In this document: positions 11,801-21,882 of the stretch, piece by piece
Layout: the number at the start of each line of letters is the position of its first letter
Position numbering within the stretch: the first letter of the stretch is position 1
NCBI RefSeq assembly: GCF_964204645.1
Contig: NC_134031.1
Span: 16,613,307-16,677,306 of the forward strand
Source: Tubulanus polymorphus
Taxonomy: Eukaryota > Nemertea > Palaeonemertea > Tubulaniformes > Tubulanidae
DNA: 64,000 nt
Reading direction: 5' to 3'
The notes under the pieces: generated by a model
The model's database searches: none
What the model was told of the DNA's origin: nothing
The model's input: only the letters and a program-made list of their open reading frames with translations
Translations under genes and position numbers: made by a program

Positions 11801-14800
11801 CTCAGAGGAGTTGGACACAAAACTGACGTCAACATACCCCATATTTATACTCGGTGACGAGACAGCAGAATTCACTGAGCGAGAACTGGGCGTCGTGGGA
11901 ATGCTTCGACGATGGCAAAGACGTCCGATGTAGTTCCGAATTGGTCAACATCTTAAATGCTAAGGACGCCTACAAGAAAGGAGAATGTGAGTATTTGAGT
12001 TTGAGAGACAGCTGTTCAATCAGTATTAAACCCTGTACCGCAGATACTTACATCATCAAGACCAATGCTTCCTTTATGACCAACATCAACTGCATTGAAT
12101 GCTTCTTTGATTTTACTGAAATGAATACCAGTATTGTATCTTAATGCAGAATTGTTTTTTTTTAAATGTTACTTTCAAACATTCACTTACATGTATTTGT
12201 CGGCTACTCTGATATGTGTAAATTTGACGGGTTGCGCCCCGTCTGCTAATGTCAAATCAGGTACTGATTTACCCTGTGAATAGAGCACAATTTTCTGATG
12301 AAAAATTTTTATGTGAATCTTACAGAAATTCTATGTCAATGCTTTTTATTGCGATTCAATGAATTCTAACAAATAAATTGTATAGCCACGTTCACACTAT
12401 CTCTAGGTAGTCCTTTGTCATTCAGCCCATACATGGAATGCACCAATTTAGAATCGGACCAAATCAATGCACATTTTCATATCAGTTAGACACAGCACTG
12501 TGATTAACAGGCAATTGAAGTGATGCTTCTATTCACAAACAGAAAAATAATCTGTTTTAAAATTTTGAGCAGACCTGGATCAGTTTCATCAGTTGGTCTA
12601 AATTAGTTCGTTTAAAATCGAGTGGTCCAGTCTAGAAGAAACTTCCTGCTAGAGTGAATTCTTGGTCTAAATTGGAATGGACTAAATTCGCAACGTTCTC
12701 AATAATGAAGTGTGAATGTGGCTTATGAAAATGACAGTTTATCGCGCTAAAAAATACCTCATGAATAACTGTAGAAGTGCATTGTAACGCTACTTGAATG
12801 TCATCGAATACGGGTAACCGGCGACGTTCGACTAGGTCCTGTATGAACGCTTGAGCTCGCGTCAGTGATGAATACTCTCTATCAAAACAATCATAACATA
12901 ACTGATTGAGCAACAACATCTGCCAACCACAAGATTAATCGTAGTTCATGTTCGGCTATCATTGCCACGACGTGTTATCTCTCATAGCTAATCCTTCTTA
13001 CAGGTTGCAGCCACTTTCCACCCATTTACAAATCCCCTGGGACCGGTTGCATAGTCATGGGACTTAATACCAGTATAAGACCAACTTAGTTCTATAGCCA
13101 ATCTAACAACTTAAGACCAGTCTTAAGATTTAAGACCACTGTGGGACTTAAGTTTCGACTATGGAACTAGGCCCTGAGTTTTCCCTGATTTCTCCATGTG
13201 TTTACACAAAATTCCCCACGAAGATCAGAGAAATTTTTAAAATGTTACAATTCATTCATTTTTCATTGAATCGCATATGGATAAGGAAACACATGACCAA
13301 TAGCATAATTCCCAGAGTTTTCAAGGCATAATTTGTCGAACTCCCCGATTTTTCTAGATTTTTTTCTGATTCCCTGGGTTTCGCAGGCCAGTGGCCATCC
13401 TGTGTTTGACATTTGCCCTGATATTGACAACTGGAATGACACATGTGAACAAACTCTGCGTCATTCTCAACATCGAACTTACGTGTCTGATATGACTTCA
13501 CCCATGATTTCCACGCTCGGATCAGGCAACGGTTTTATCACCAGTATCAACTGACTTCCCGATCCTGCGAAACAATCACATTTTACTTTCATCGTCTATC
13601 ATTACGCAACGCTTTAGATGGAAACGACGATAAGTCATACGAACCTGCTAAGTACGCGGCCTCGACTAATGACGCAATACATCTAGTGAAGTGATGAATT
13701 ACGAAAAAGTGAACTTGCGCAATCTGTAACGAATTCAACAACAAATTAGACACAATTATAAGCCACGATCACACGGAGACGATTCGGCCCTGGATCAGGC
13801 CTGAGGCAAATTTAGCCTGTTTCCAATTAGGAGAGTGCGTTCATACACTTAAACCACTCACTCGACATTAAACAATGCTTAAACAAAGCGAAGTGAGTCA
13901 CTTCGACGAACAGTTGCACCCGAGCTAAAATTTGGCTCAGGCCTGGGCCGATGTTTTTGGTGCAGCCAATTAGGCCTGGACCCATTTGGCACCCATGTGA
14001 GCAGTTGTTTGTGGTCAAATACTCGTGTGACCACGGCTATAATGACAATCAACGGGTCCCAAATTCAGATACCGCGCACATACACTTTTAGCTTGTTCTT
14101 CTATTTCTATCAGTTCCGGGCGCCATTTCGCAACTTGCTGTAAAAATAAATAAGCATAAAATTTCTCTATACCCTTTCAAAGTTCAGATTTCTTAAGAAA
14201 ATTGCTTAATTCATGATACGTACCGGGTTGTAGAATGTAATATTGTGTTTTTTCAGATAAGGTATAGCTGTATCGGCCCGCCACGTTGTAGGATTACAAG
14301 CACCACCCAGAAACACTGCACAAAAATACAATCAGTCCAATTTATGATAAGTTTAAATTGCCACGTAACATCCTTCGATATTCAGTTAACTCGCATGCCC
14401 TGGACAATATGTTACAAATTGTTCTACTTCGATTGATCGCGATATTGACTCCGCGTCGACTACCTGATATTTGCATATCTCTCTAGAGAGAATCTAATCT
14501 CTCTACTATAGCAGTATTTCAGAACGTAACATTTCCAATTATCGTTAAGATCGATTAGAATTACAACTGAAATTTCACGGTATTTCAACATTCACGCTAC
14601 ACATTACCTTGGAAATTATTCACCAGCCCTGAAAACAGAAACATCATTTGAAATTATTACAAGAGACATTTGATCTTGGCATTATTATGGCATATCCAAT
14701 GAGCGACACTACTGCAACAAGAGAAATTCCACCAGAATCAGCCAGCTTATTTTGGCAGTTCAACATTGAGAGGACATTGGTGACATCTGATACCTTGGTG

Positions 14801-15404
14801 GTGCCATCTTACGGCATAGCTGGTATACCGATAAACCCATTAACCCGTGTCCCCTTACCTTCAACTTTACGTTTATGACGTTTTGACTTGGTGCGTTTTC
14901 TTGACAGCGGCACCAGACTGGGAACGCTGGACAAGATTTAAAAAAAAAAAAAAACATTATTAGTTAATAGAGACAATTGCTGAATATCTAACAATGATGA
15001 TCTATCAATTGAATGAAGATCTAACAAACTATTTTCCGGTCCATCAAAGTCTGTCAAATCAATTTGTGAAATTTGGTCATCATATACCTTTTCTTATATC
15101 CATCTTCTAAAGCCGCACACAAAACACAGAATTTTGAAAACGGCAAAACAGCATTTTCAGGTTGGTCGCCGTATGTGTGCAACGCTTCATAAACTTCATA
15201 CGAAAATACAGAAAAACCGAAATTACTGATATTTCTAAAAAGTTTGCAAGTTTTTAAATAGATTCATTTCAAGAGACGATATAACGTTGCTTACTTTGAG
15301 ATTTAGTCGGATAAAGATGGTACTCGTTCAAGGCTCGTCTCACATCATCGGTGGTCAGATAAGATTTTTTCTTCGAATATTTTTCAAAATGGTTGTAATA
15401 CTTC
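8847..15404 (-). CDS. Tandem nucleoside 2-deoxyribosyltransferase-like protein with EF-hand-like exons (5' end missing)
   Basis: Exons in order (minus): 15404-15295, 15234-15088, 14926-14859, 14628-14608, 14315-14224, 14137-14084, 13723-13645, 13564-13483, 12878-12758, 11969-11838, 10697-10583, 9955-9811, 9422-9339 and 9002-8847 (stop). About 470 residues are recovered. The first two exons look EF-hand-like, and the third encodes a basic linker (SRKRTKSKRHKRK). Domain 1 starts at VFLGGACNPTTWR and carries RCIASLVEAAYLAG. Domain 2 starts at IFLGGSCGDTNWR and carries ATAAMLEAGYYIGLG. Both retain the Glu that acts as nucleophile in this superfamily, and both end in the family's R(A/G)xxxxxLxxxxxVxVxxDI pattern. 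The exon at 11969 encodes another EF-hand-like segment between the domains. Known members cleave or transfer N-glycosidic bonds of deoxynucleosides, and the animal proteins are largely uncharacterised. Two junctions are unresolved: 15295/15234, and 11838/10697, where a small exon is probably missing. No start codon was found upstream of 15404. Confidence 0.82.
10006..10303. mobile_element. piggyBac-like MITE, copy 1 (TTAA target site)
   Basis: Terminal inverted repeats CCCTTTCAGTGC (10010 onward) and GCACTGAAAGGG (ending 10299) are each flanked by TTAA (10006-10009 and 10300-10303). The 290-base element has no open frame and carries internal CACCGCAGTGCAGTGTAT palindromes. TTAA duplication with a CCC start is typical of piggyBac-type transposons. 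It lies in an intron of the deoxyribosyltransferase-like gene. Confidence 0.8.
10314..10556. repeat. GTGGCCAC-type foldback repeat, copy 1
   Basis: GGTGGCCACTCTAATTTGAC at the left is mirrored by AAATGGCCACCCTG at the right, with several degenerate internal copies of TCCCTGACTT. Related copies are at 13172-13403 and 56561-56779. It is intronic. Confidence 0.5.
10846..11321. repeat. GGTTGCAyAGTCATGG foldback MITE with a nested second palindrome
   Basis: The outer arms start CTGGGGCTGGTTGCACAG and end CTATGCAACTGACCCCTGG, with TTAAGTC/GACTTAA motifs inside. Between them, 10899-11226 forms a second palindrome bounded by AGCCGGGCGTAGGTCG and its inverse, filled with many GTCGCA/TGCGAC words. Sister elements without the insert are at 13036-13176, 55441-55576 and 61781-61899. 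Confidence 0.65.
11520..11744. repeat. GGATCC-type foldback MITE, copy 3
   Basis: CAGGGGCAGATCCACTG at the left and GGCTGGATATCCACCCCTG at the right are diverged inverted ends matching the copies at 3489 and 5666. It lies between exons of the deoxyribosyltransferase-like gene. Confidence 0.5.
13036..13176. repeat. GGTTGCATAGTCATGG foldback MITE
   Basis: CCTGGGACCGGTTGCATAG at the left pairs with CTATGGAACTAGGCCCTG at the right, around inverted GACTTAA/TTAAGTC and ACCAGTCTTAAG motifs. It is about 140 bases long and intronic. Confidence 0.6.
13172..13403. repeat. GTGGCCAC-type repeat, copy 2
   Basis: It begins with TTTTCCCTGATTTCTCC next to the previous element and ends with CAGTGGCCATCCTGTG. 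It resembles the copies at 10314 and 56561. Open frames inside it (13256-13554) are repeat-derived. Confidence 0.45.
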
Positions 15405-16649
15405 CTGCGAAAATAGAGAACGATTCATTCTGAATTGAACGCAATGAAGGCTAGGTGGATGCATTACGATTGGCACTGCCATGAATGGAAGATACCGATT
15501 ATGACAGTATCAAAGTTCTAGTGCTGTAAGGGCTAATGAAGCCCCCTAATGATGCGTAAGGTTAAAGTTAAATTCCTGATTGAAGTTAGTGAATATTAAA
15601 CATATCACCAAAAGCCAAGCATAATAACCCACGTCATTGAAACTAGACAAATTTCAGCTAAACATCACATACATTAAACTGCTCAATATAGATTGGAGCA
15701 ACAAAAATCTGCTTGTTGCTCCAGAAAAAATCACATTCAGCGCTTTCTAAAGGGGAGGTCAGGCAATCAGAATCAAAAACTGAACAATTTCGATGATGAA
15801 ATTTAATAATCTATTCAGTATTACGTATATAGGTTTAGGGGTTAAACCAGTAAAACATCGACAGCGAGCCATTTTTAAAGACTGTTTATGGATGATATGT
15901 TGAAAGTTTGTTAGTAAAGATTCGAGTCGAAAGAGGTCCTCTCCGGGGTTCATTGACACCTGACTGCATGAAGTCAAGTCAGTCAACCCCCCCCCCGATA
16001 TACCACTATACTCTCTGTACCGCCAAAAACGTTCTGTACCGATGTGGGCGGTATATCCGGGCTTGACTGTATATTTGTAATGGCATTGGTGACAGAACCG
16101 GAAATACGAATCGATTATCAAACATGTTAATATATCTGATAGTGAGTTGTTATACGCTTTGCCAGGATTTCAGTTTATTCAGAATTTATATAGGCGGCGA
16201 TGGTGAATTTCGGCCATACCAGTACGTGTTCGAAGGCAAAGAGTTAATGAATTGGTACAACTGAAACAGGAATAAGTCAGTGATGGATTAAACAACGTAT
16301 AAGATAGAATTGATAACATGTCTTAGGATTTGTTGAATTTTAAAATTGGTTGATTTTTGCAGTGGTAAGTGATGCATTGATTGGATAGATTATGCATTTT
16401 ACATCACATGACTTAGAAAAAAAACATTGAAGATACCAAACATTGGGTATTTCATAGCTAGAGCAGAAACATGGGGTGTCAGATTTATTTTTAAATCAGC
16501 TGATTATCTGATTATTTCTCAACAACTCAAAATCATTCAGTCCTATTTTGAAGCATTGAAACCTGACCACTGAACGGATATCGTGTACCAACACCATATG
16601 AAAAAGATGCAATTATTTGCTGTTAAAAATACACAGTGTTTTTTTAAAG
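15405..16649. other. Intergenic stretch with repeat pieces and receptor 3'-flank DNA
   Basis: The 5' exons of the deoxyribosyltransferase-like gene should lie here or farther upstream, but I could not find them. The 120-codon minus frame at 15759-16121 is repeat-derived. The part from about 16137 resembles the downstream flanks of the receptor genes near 23350 and 26200, including the word GATAGTGAGTTGTT, so it belongs to the receptor duplication unit. Receptor-gene fragments at 16556-16680 are listed separately. Confidence 0.5.
15871..15973. repeat. Copy A of a dispersed repeat containing GGTCCTCTCCGGGGTTCAT
   Basis: About 100 bases match 18555-18670, from ATTTTTAAAGACTG through GAGGTCCTCTCCGGGGTTCA to GACACCTGACTGC. 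On minus both copies read the same peptide word SQVSMNPGEDL, so the repeat may carry an old coding piece. A C-run and a foldback (GGCGGTATATCCGGGC) follow at about 15990-16060. Confidence 0.5.
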
Positions 16650-16680
16650 TTATAAAACGCGCCATACGATTGGGGCACAT
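16556..16680 (-). pseudogene. Receptor gene fragments: a C-terminal piece joined to a TM4 piece
   Basis: 16556-16632 resembles the TM7/C-terminal coding DNA of the array's receptors (compare 16740-16770 and 23940-24000). It is followed directly at 16646-16680 by sequence matching the TM4 coding segment found at 17160-17195. The order is not that of an intact gene, so this is a scrambled relic. The stop codon of the neighbouring receptor lies inside the TM4-like piece. Confidence 0.7.
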
Positions 16681-17639
16681 ATGTCACAGCATTGATCCCT
16701 AACCACTGAACGAATATCGCGTCCTAACATCACGTATATGTAGAAATTGATGCAATTATTTGCGGTGAAAAATACGCCGCTGACCTCGTCGGCCATATTG
16801 AATGAGAATGTTTCTAATAGATGTGGTAAAAACACTCGGATGAAAGTCATCACCGTAATTGGTGAATAGCAGATGACAAAACAAATAGATGTTCCCAACA
16901 ACATGACAGTAGCTCTTATTGTTGATGCTTGTTTTCCACTACCCTGACCAAAGTCTTTCTGTTGGAAAAGCAAAATCACCGTCGTGCAGTTCAGTATAAC
17001 TACTAAAGACATTGGACAAATAATAAATATACTTCGACTATAGATATAAGCACGAGGGGCTGCTTCAGAAGTTATCACACACCCAATGCCAGGTACAAAT
17101 ACACCATTTGGTATATTAGGCCACATTTGACTGCAAAGACCGAGTAGACACATGATTAAAGTTATAAACCGCGCCGTACGAGGGGTGCACATTAGTCGAC
17201 CTTTCATCGGGAATAAAACGACCACGAAACGTTCGAAAGACACTAAAACGATCAACCATGATGAAACGAGATGAAAATAATCGCCGAGAATTTCGACGGT
17301 CAAACAAGCGGCTAACGACTGATCCAAACGTATTAGCACTGAAACATTGCCGAAAACATGAACGTAGAATAAATTGATTAACATGAATAAACGTAGCGTC
17401 ATACAAGCATTGTCCGAAACAGAGAGAACTATTAGATATGTGCTGTATGAATGCTTTCTTAAGTCGGGGGAAATCATTACCAGAAATGCTAAACAGTTAC
17501 CGACAATTCCAAATATGCAGAGAAATCCATAAGAAAAGATGTAAACGATAGCTCTTCGATAACTGATGCCGTAGATTTCAATCATTCCAGTGAAGTAATC
17601 TTTAGTCCATTCAGCTGGTAAGGTAGAATTTGCTGACAT
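16650..17639 (-). CDS. Intronless class A GPCR, array copy 1
   Basis: 329 residues with seven hydrophobic segments. Class A marks are GN in TM1 (FGIVGNCLAF), LSVSD in TM2, ERF in place of DRY after TM3, CYSP in TM6 and NNCINFYIY in TM7 in place of NPxxY. The N-terminus has an N-glycosylation site (NST). Divergent peptide-type receptors (FMRFamide-receptor-like) look closest, but the ligand is unknown and a chemosensory role is equally possible. The last dozen or so codons (from DICAPIVWRVL) do not match the sister genes. They come from a misplaced TM4-like fragment. The 5' flank (17640-17825) closely matches that of copy 6. Confidence 0.9.
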   Translation of the reverse strand: MSANSTLPAEWTKDYFTGMIEIYGISYRRAIVYIFSYGFLCIFGIVGNCLAFLVMISPDLRKHSYSTYLIVLSVSDNACMTLRLFMLINLFYVHVFGNVSVLIRLDQSLAACLTVEILGDYFHLVSSWLIVLVSFERFVVVLFPMKGRLMCTPRTARFITLIMCLLGLCSQMWPNIPNGVFVPGIGCVITSEAAPRAYIYSRSIFIICPMSLVVILNCTTVILLFQQKDFGQGSGKQASTIRATVMLLGTSICFVICYSPITVMTFIRVFLPHLLETFSFNMADEVSGVFFTANNCINFYIYVMLGRDIRSVVRDQCCDICAPIVWRVL

Positions 17640-18986
17640 CGCTGAACTGATAATATTTCGATTTTCATAATGCTGAGATATGAAATCTTATCGTCTGAAC
17701 GGTGAATATCGTTGTGTACTGAGAAACTTGCCTGAGGGTTTAAGAATAATTTTCTTCTAAGTTCGGCGTTTTCATGCTGTGGCAATTTGATTCGAAAACC
17801 GACTGGCTGAAATACAATCTACGCTTTATCGATCAATTTACTTAGTGCGTTTTTTCTGAGTTATTGCAGAATAACCACTCAAATCACGGATAGGGTCGGC
17901 GAATTACATGCGCACCAATACGAGATGGTCCGTTTTTATTAACGCTATTCCCTTAAAATTTCTGTGTTTATTTCGTACTCTATAATCTGTCTCTAAAGTG
18001 GTTCCACCTATTCTGGAGCCAATCCGTTGCACTATTTGCTTAGTGTAATTCGTATGAGCTGTTGGGAATAAATTTCTAGTGAAAACATATTGCAATGAAG
18101 CCTTGAGGAGGTTTAATTTAGAATTTTTTCGGACGATGTTCTATCACAACAGAAAAACTACTTCCAATAATCCATTAAACAATACTTTTTGACAATAGGC
18201 GCTCAATTTGAAATAATCCCTAAACATTTCTTTATCAGAGAAAATTGATTTCATTTATATTTGACCACGGATCTTCACTTACAGAAAAATTAATTTTCTT
18301 TACTTTGACTGTGATCAATTTTTGTTGGATATTAGGGCAATTCTCTTTGTATGTTTCACACTGAACACAGGTGTCTTCAGTAAAATCTACGTTTTCACAT
18401 GCAAAATTCTAAATCATCGCGTTGAAGAGCACTGCCCAAATCAAAACTTCAATCTAGAGAAAATGGGATTTTCCCCGGCTGCTGCTGCGCTGTGGTTCTG
18501 CTGTGTTGTGTCGTGTGTGTGTACAGTTTCGACTTTTTTGACACAGAAATCATTGATTTTTAAAGACTGACCTGGTTAATGGACCGTATATGAAAGTTTC
18601 GGCGGTTGTTTGTATAGAGTCATGTCGGTGGAGGTCCTCTCCGGGGTTCATCGACACCTGACTGCGTGAATTTAAACAGTTTTTCGACTTGTTTTCATCG
18701 CTGTCACTCTGACCACCACCGTCCGCCATGATGGAGCGCCATGGGGTAAGGCTAAATTGCGGACTCGGATTCACCTGCTAGTCCGTGAACCGGTTAATAG
18801 TGCTTCTACTATGGTGGTCGTTGAAGCGTGGGCGAGAAGCCGGACAAAAGAATCATTGTTCATGATCTGACGGCGTTTGTTCTGTGAAGATTAGTAAATG
18901 TAAGTTATTTCTCTGTTCCTTCTGTTTACGTTTGTGAATAGCATGTTGGTTGTCATGAATGAAAAATGCTTCAAAAAGCTGTTGGA
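17640..18986. other. Receptor 5' flank and intergenic sequence
   Basis: The first 190 bases are the promoter-type block shared with receptor copy 6. Farther on is a dispersed repeat (18555-18670). On minus there is a 60-codon open frame starting at 18729 with MADGGGQSDSDENKSKN. It looks like a genuine translation start region but has no identified downstream exon. Confidence 0.4.
18555..18670. repeat. Copy B of a dispersed repeat containing GGTCCTCTCCGGGGTTCAT
   Basis: It matches 15871-15973. On minus it is read in frame with an ATG at 18729 (MADGGGQSDSDE...), giving ...SRSQVSMNPGEDLHRHDS... The shared peptide word in both copies makes a retroposed or duplicated first exon possible. Confidence 0.45.
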
Positions 18987-20333
18987 AATTGGTGGTCTCC
19001 TGATACCCCCACAGGGACTTGTCACAATTGATAGTGAATGAATAAAACCAATATCAATGACCAGGTCCACTATCCCTGTATAATATAAAAAACAGGGGTG
19101 GCAACAAATTTTCAATCTGACAATGACTTCTCCACTTCAATCGACTGTAATTCCAAAAATTCTCAACCGATTCACATGAAATAAGCTTTAATACAACCTA
19201 GAAGACTTTCTGCTTCCAACGAGCCTTTAACCACCACTCTAGGACAATTATCTCACAACGAAATCACCGTTTTTTGACGAGAGATAGCTCAAATTGGAGG
19301 TGTACCGATTCTATGGTGGACAGCAAAATGGTCGTATTTTTCACTTCAAACGATGATTTCTATGTGAAATCTTAGAGATAACCCCAACAAACCATACATT
19401 TTTTAAAACTACGCGGTCATACCTGTACGCTTATCTCATTTATTTGTATAATCCACGCGATGGGTGAGCTCGCAAGCTCAAAATCGAACAAATATACGAA
19501 AAAGTCACCTCGCACTATCGCGCTGGCGGCCATTAATCACGTGACGTGCAGGTTCGGGCTATGTTAATAGAACCGCGACAAGTCTACGTCTGTAGACTTG
19601 AAAAAAGGAAATATTTGCTAATAATACCACCCCTCAGACGAATGTTGCACTATATTTTCATAATACGGATATTTTATTAATTAACAGAACTTTTAATAAA
19701 TTTTGTAATGTTTTTCGAAATCTCTAAGCCAATCAATGCGCGTGAAATATTAAGCCCGTTTCTACGATATCACGTGATTAATGGCCGCCCAGTTGATGAC
19801 AAGTTGAACGCCGTGTTCATCCTCATTTTCGATTTTGAGCTTGTGAGCTCACCCATCGCGTGGATTATACAGATAAATGAGATAAGCGTACAGGTATGAC
19901 CGCGTAGTTTTAAAAAATGTATGGTTTGTTGGGGTTTTCTCTAAGATCTCACATAGAAATCATCGTTTGAATTGAAAAAAACGACCATTTTGCTGTCCAC
20001 CATAGAATCGGTACACCTCCATTTTGAGCTATCTCTCGTAAAAAAAGGTGATTTCGTTGTGAGATAATTGTCGGAGAGTGGTGGTTGTAGGTTCGTTCGA
20101 AGCAGAAAGTCTTCTAGGTTGTATTAAAGCTTATTTCATGTGAATTGGTTGAGAATTTTTGGAATTACAGTCGATTGAAGTGGAGAAGTCATTGTCAGAT
20201 TGAAAATTTGTTGCCACCCTTGTTATTTTATTATACAGTTGCAGGGATACTGGTACCCCCATCATTGGTCTCATCCATTATCAGTCGTGACAAGTCCCTG
20301 TGGATACCCCTGCCGAAACTGACCACCACCAAA
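18987..20333. repeat. 1.35 kb inverted repeat with arms of about 560 bases
   Basis: The left arm 18987-19544 and right arm 19770-20333 are inverted copies with scattered mismatches. Anchors include GGTGGCAACAAATTTTCAAT, ACTTCTCCACTTCAATCGA, TCTATGGTGGACAGCAAAAT and CGCGATGGGTGAGCTC, each mirrored at matching distance. The loop of about 225 bases contains a smaller hairpin (AGTCTACGTCTGTAGACTT). No long open frame spans it. It could be a foldback transposon or a source of long double-stranded RNA. Confidence 0.85.
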
Positions 20334-21882
20334 GCTAGTTTTGCAAGCAAGCTATATGTCCTAGGGTTGAATTCTATTTGTTTATAAGAGCCTATTATTT
20401 TTTCAGAACCCATCTCAGTCATTTATGACTTATACTAACGCCAATTTCAATCAGAGCGGTCACAACACCGCAACACACACGGACCCTGTACAGACACCCG
20501 AAAACTAATGACACTAAAGTGACTAGAAATTGAGATTTGTATTCCGGATGTCAAATTTTTCCTCTGGACGTATCGGCCCCACTCCGGCGGCTGCACCACC
20601 GCGCGGGATATACGCGAAGCAGCGAACACAAACATGGCCACTCTCTCAATTTTCAATGATAGAAATCGTGTGTGCATTTCAATTATTTCGGATGTTAGGG
20701 TTTTAAGGCACAATATAAGTTGATGATGTGATATGGCGATGTTAATTAATGATAATTCCGCAGTGAAGCTAGTCACAAATGGTGCCGATTCAGTGTACAG
20801 CTGCCAAAAACACTGAAATGTGCATAGTTGCGTAACTATTTGCAGTGAATTGCAGACGAAACATGAAGCCTTAACGGCCGTTTAAAAAAAAATTATACCA
20901 ATCGCAATTGTAAAATAAAAATGAGATAGAACCTAAGGTAAAATTCTGGCCACTTCTAAAATGTTATTACTAATTTTTAGTCAGTGCCGAACGTTTAGTT
21001 TTCCAACAATAATGAGGGGTGGTAGGTAGTCATGCAATTCAAGTCATCATTTATTACACGTTACTTCCGTGTTGTTGAAAATCTCGCGAGTCCTGGACCA
21101 AACCCCATTGAACAATGTGATCTGTGTGCTGGCCATAAATGCACACAGATCACACTACACTACCCATTACACACTCCAGTACCCACAGCTTTCATGTATC
21201 CATCCAAATATTTAGAGTGTCTTTCTTCCTGGATCCCAAAGACCTATGTATGGATTGATAAGAAGATGATTATTCATTCCATTTGAAGAAAAAATGTAAA
21301 TGCTGTTAAGTTTGAAATGTGCCAATTTTTGTTGTTGATGGTGTTAGAATGTAACGTACGTTACTTTAGAGTTCATGGAACTTAGGCTTCGTTGTGGTTT
21401 GTAAACTATGTTGATGGAATAATATATATATATTTATGTAGAATCACCCTCAGGCCTAAATCATTCACAAAGTCAAAGAAAGTAGAAGTCCAAGGGTAGT
21501 AAGTTTTGTGAAAGACCTTCTTTAGTCGCTTTGCAAAACATACTTAAAGAAAAACACCCGAAAATATTGTCAGTTAGAAAAAAAGACTACCTACAAATTT
21601 TCAGTTTTTTTTGAAGCATTGAAAATTTCGTTGGAAAAACGTGGAAAAAAATAGACAATTTGAATATTCTCGCACACAAGAAGCAATAGGAGCTTAATGA
21701 AGCTCTGTGATGTTTATGAACTTGTAATTATATCAAAAGAAGTAAGTTTCATCATCAGAGTTGTGGTCAATATGAAATGAATACCGGTAGGCTATATAAT
21801 AATGGCTGGTACAGGCAACAGAGTTCTTGTTGATGCGTATTCGCCTATGTTTCCTGAATTTCAATGGATCCCTAATACGGAT
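20334..21882. other. Intergenic stretch upstream of GPCR copy 2's 3' end
   Basis: No supported gene. A locally CpG-rich stretch at about 20570-20640 surrounds ATGGCC on plus, but no splice-supported coding follows. A perfect 14-base inverted repeat is at 21116-21154. The open frame 21032-21286 spans that hairpin and shows no domain. Confidence 0.4.
21116..21154. repeat. Perfect short hairpin
   Basis: TGTGATCTGTGTGC (21116-21129) and its exact inverse GCACACAGATCACA (21141-21154) flank an 11-base loop. Confidence 0.8.

Noticed and set aside
11751-12144. Plus-strand ORFs that look Cys-rich (WECFDDGKDVRCSSE)
   Set aside because: The same DNA on minus gives a 44-codon exon (11969-11838) with proper splice sites and an EF-hand-like reading that fits the gene around it.
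15990-16065. Possible coding fragment of the 120-codon ORF at 15759-16121
   Set aside because: It is made of the dispersed repeat at 15871-15973 plus a foldback with GGCGGTATATCCGGGC ends.
17116-17406. Long alternative-frame ORF (MYDATFIHVNQF...) present in each receptor copy, such as 22283-22624, 24296-24637 and 26950-27240
   Set aside because: It is the same-strand shadow frame of the highly conserved TM2-TM4 coding DNA. Its conservation follows from the true frame, and it has no domain or start context of its own.
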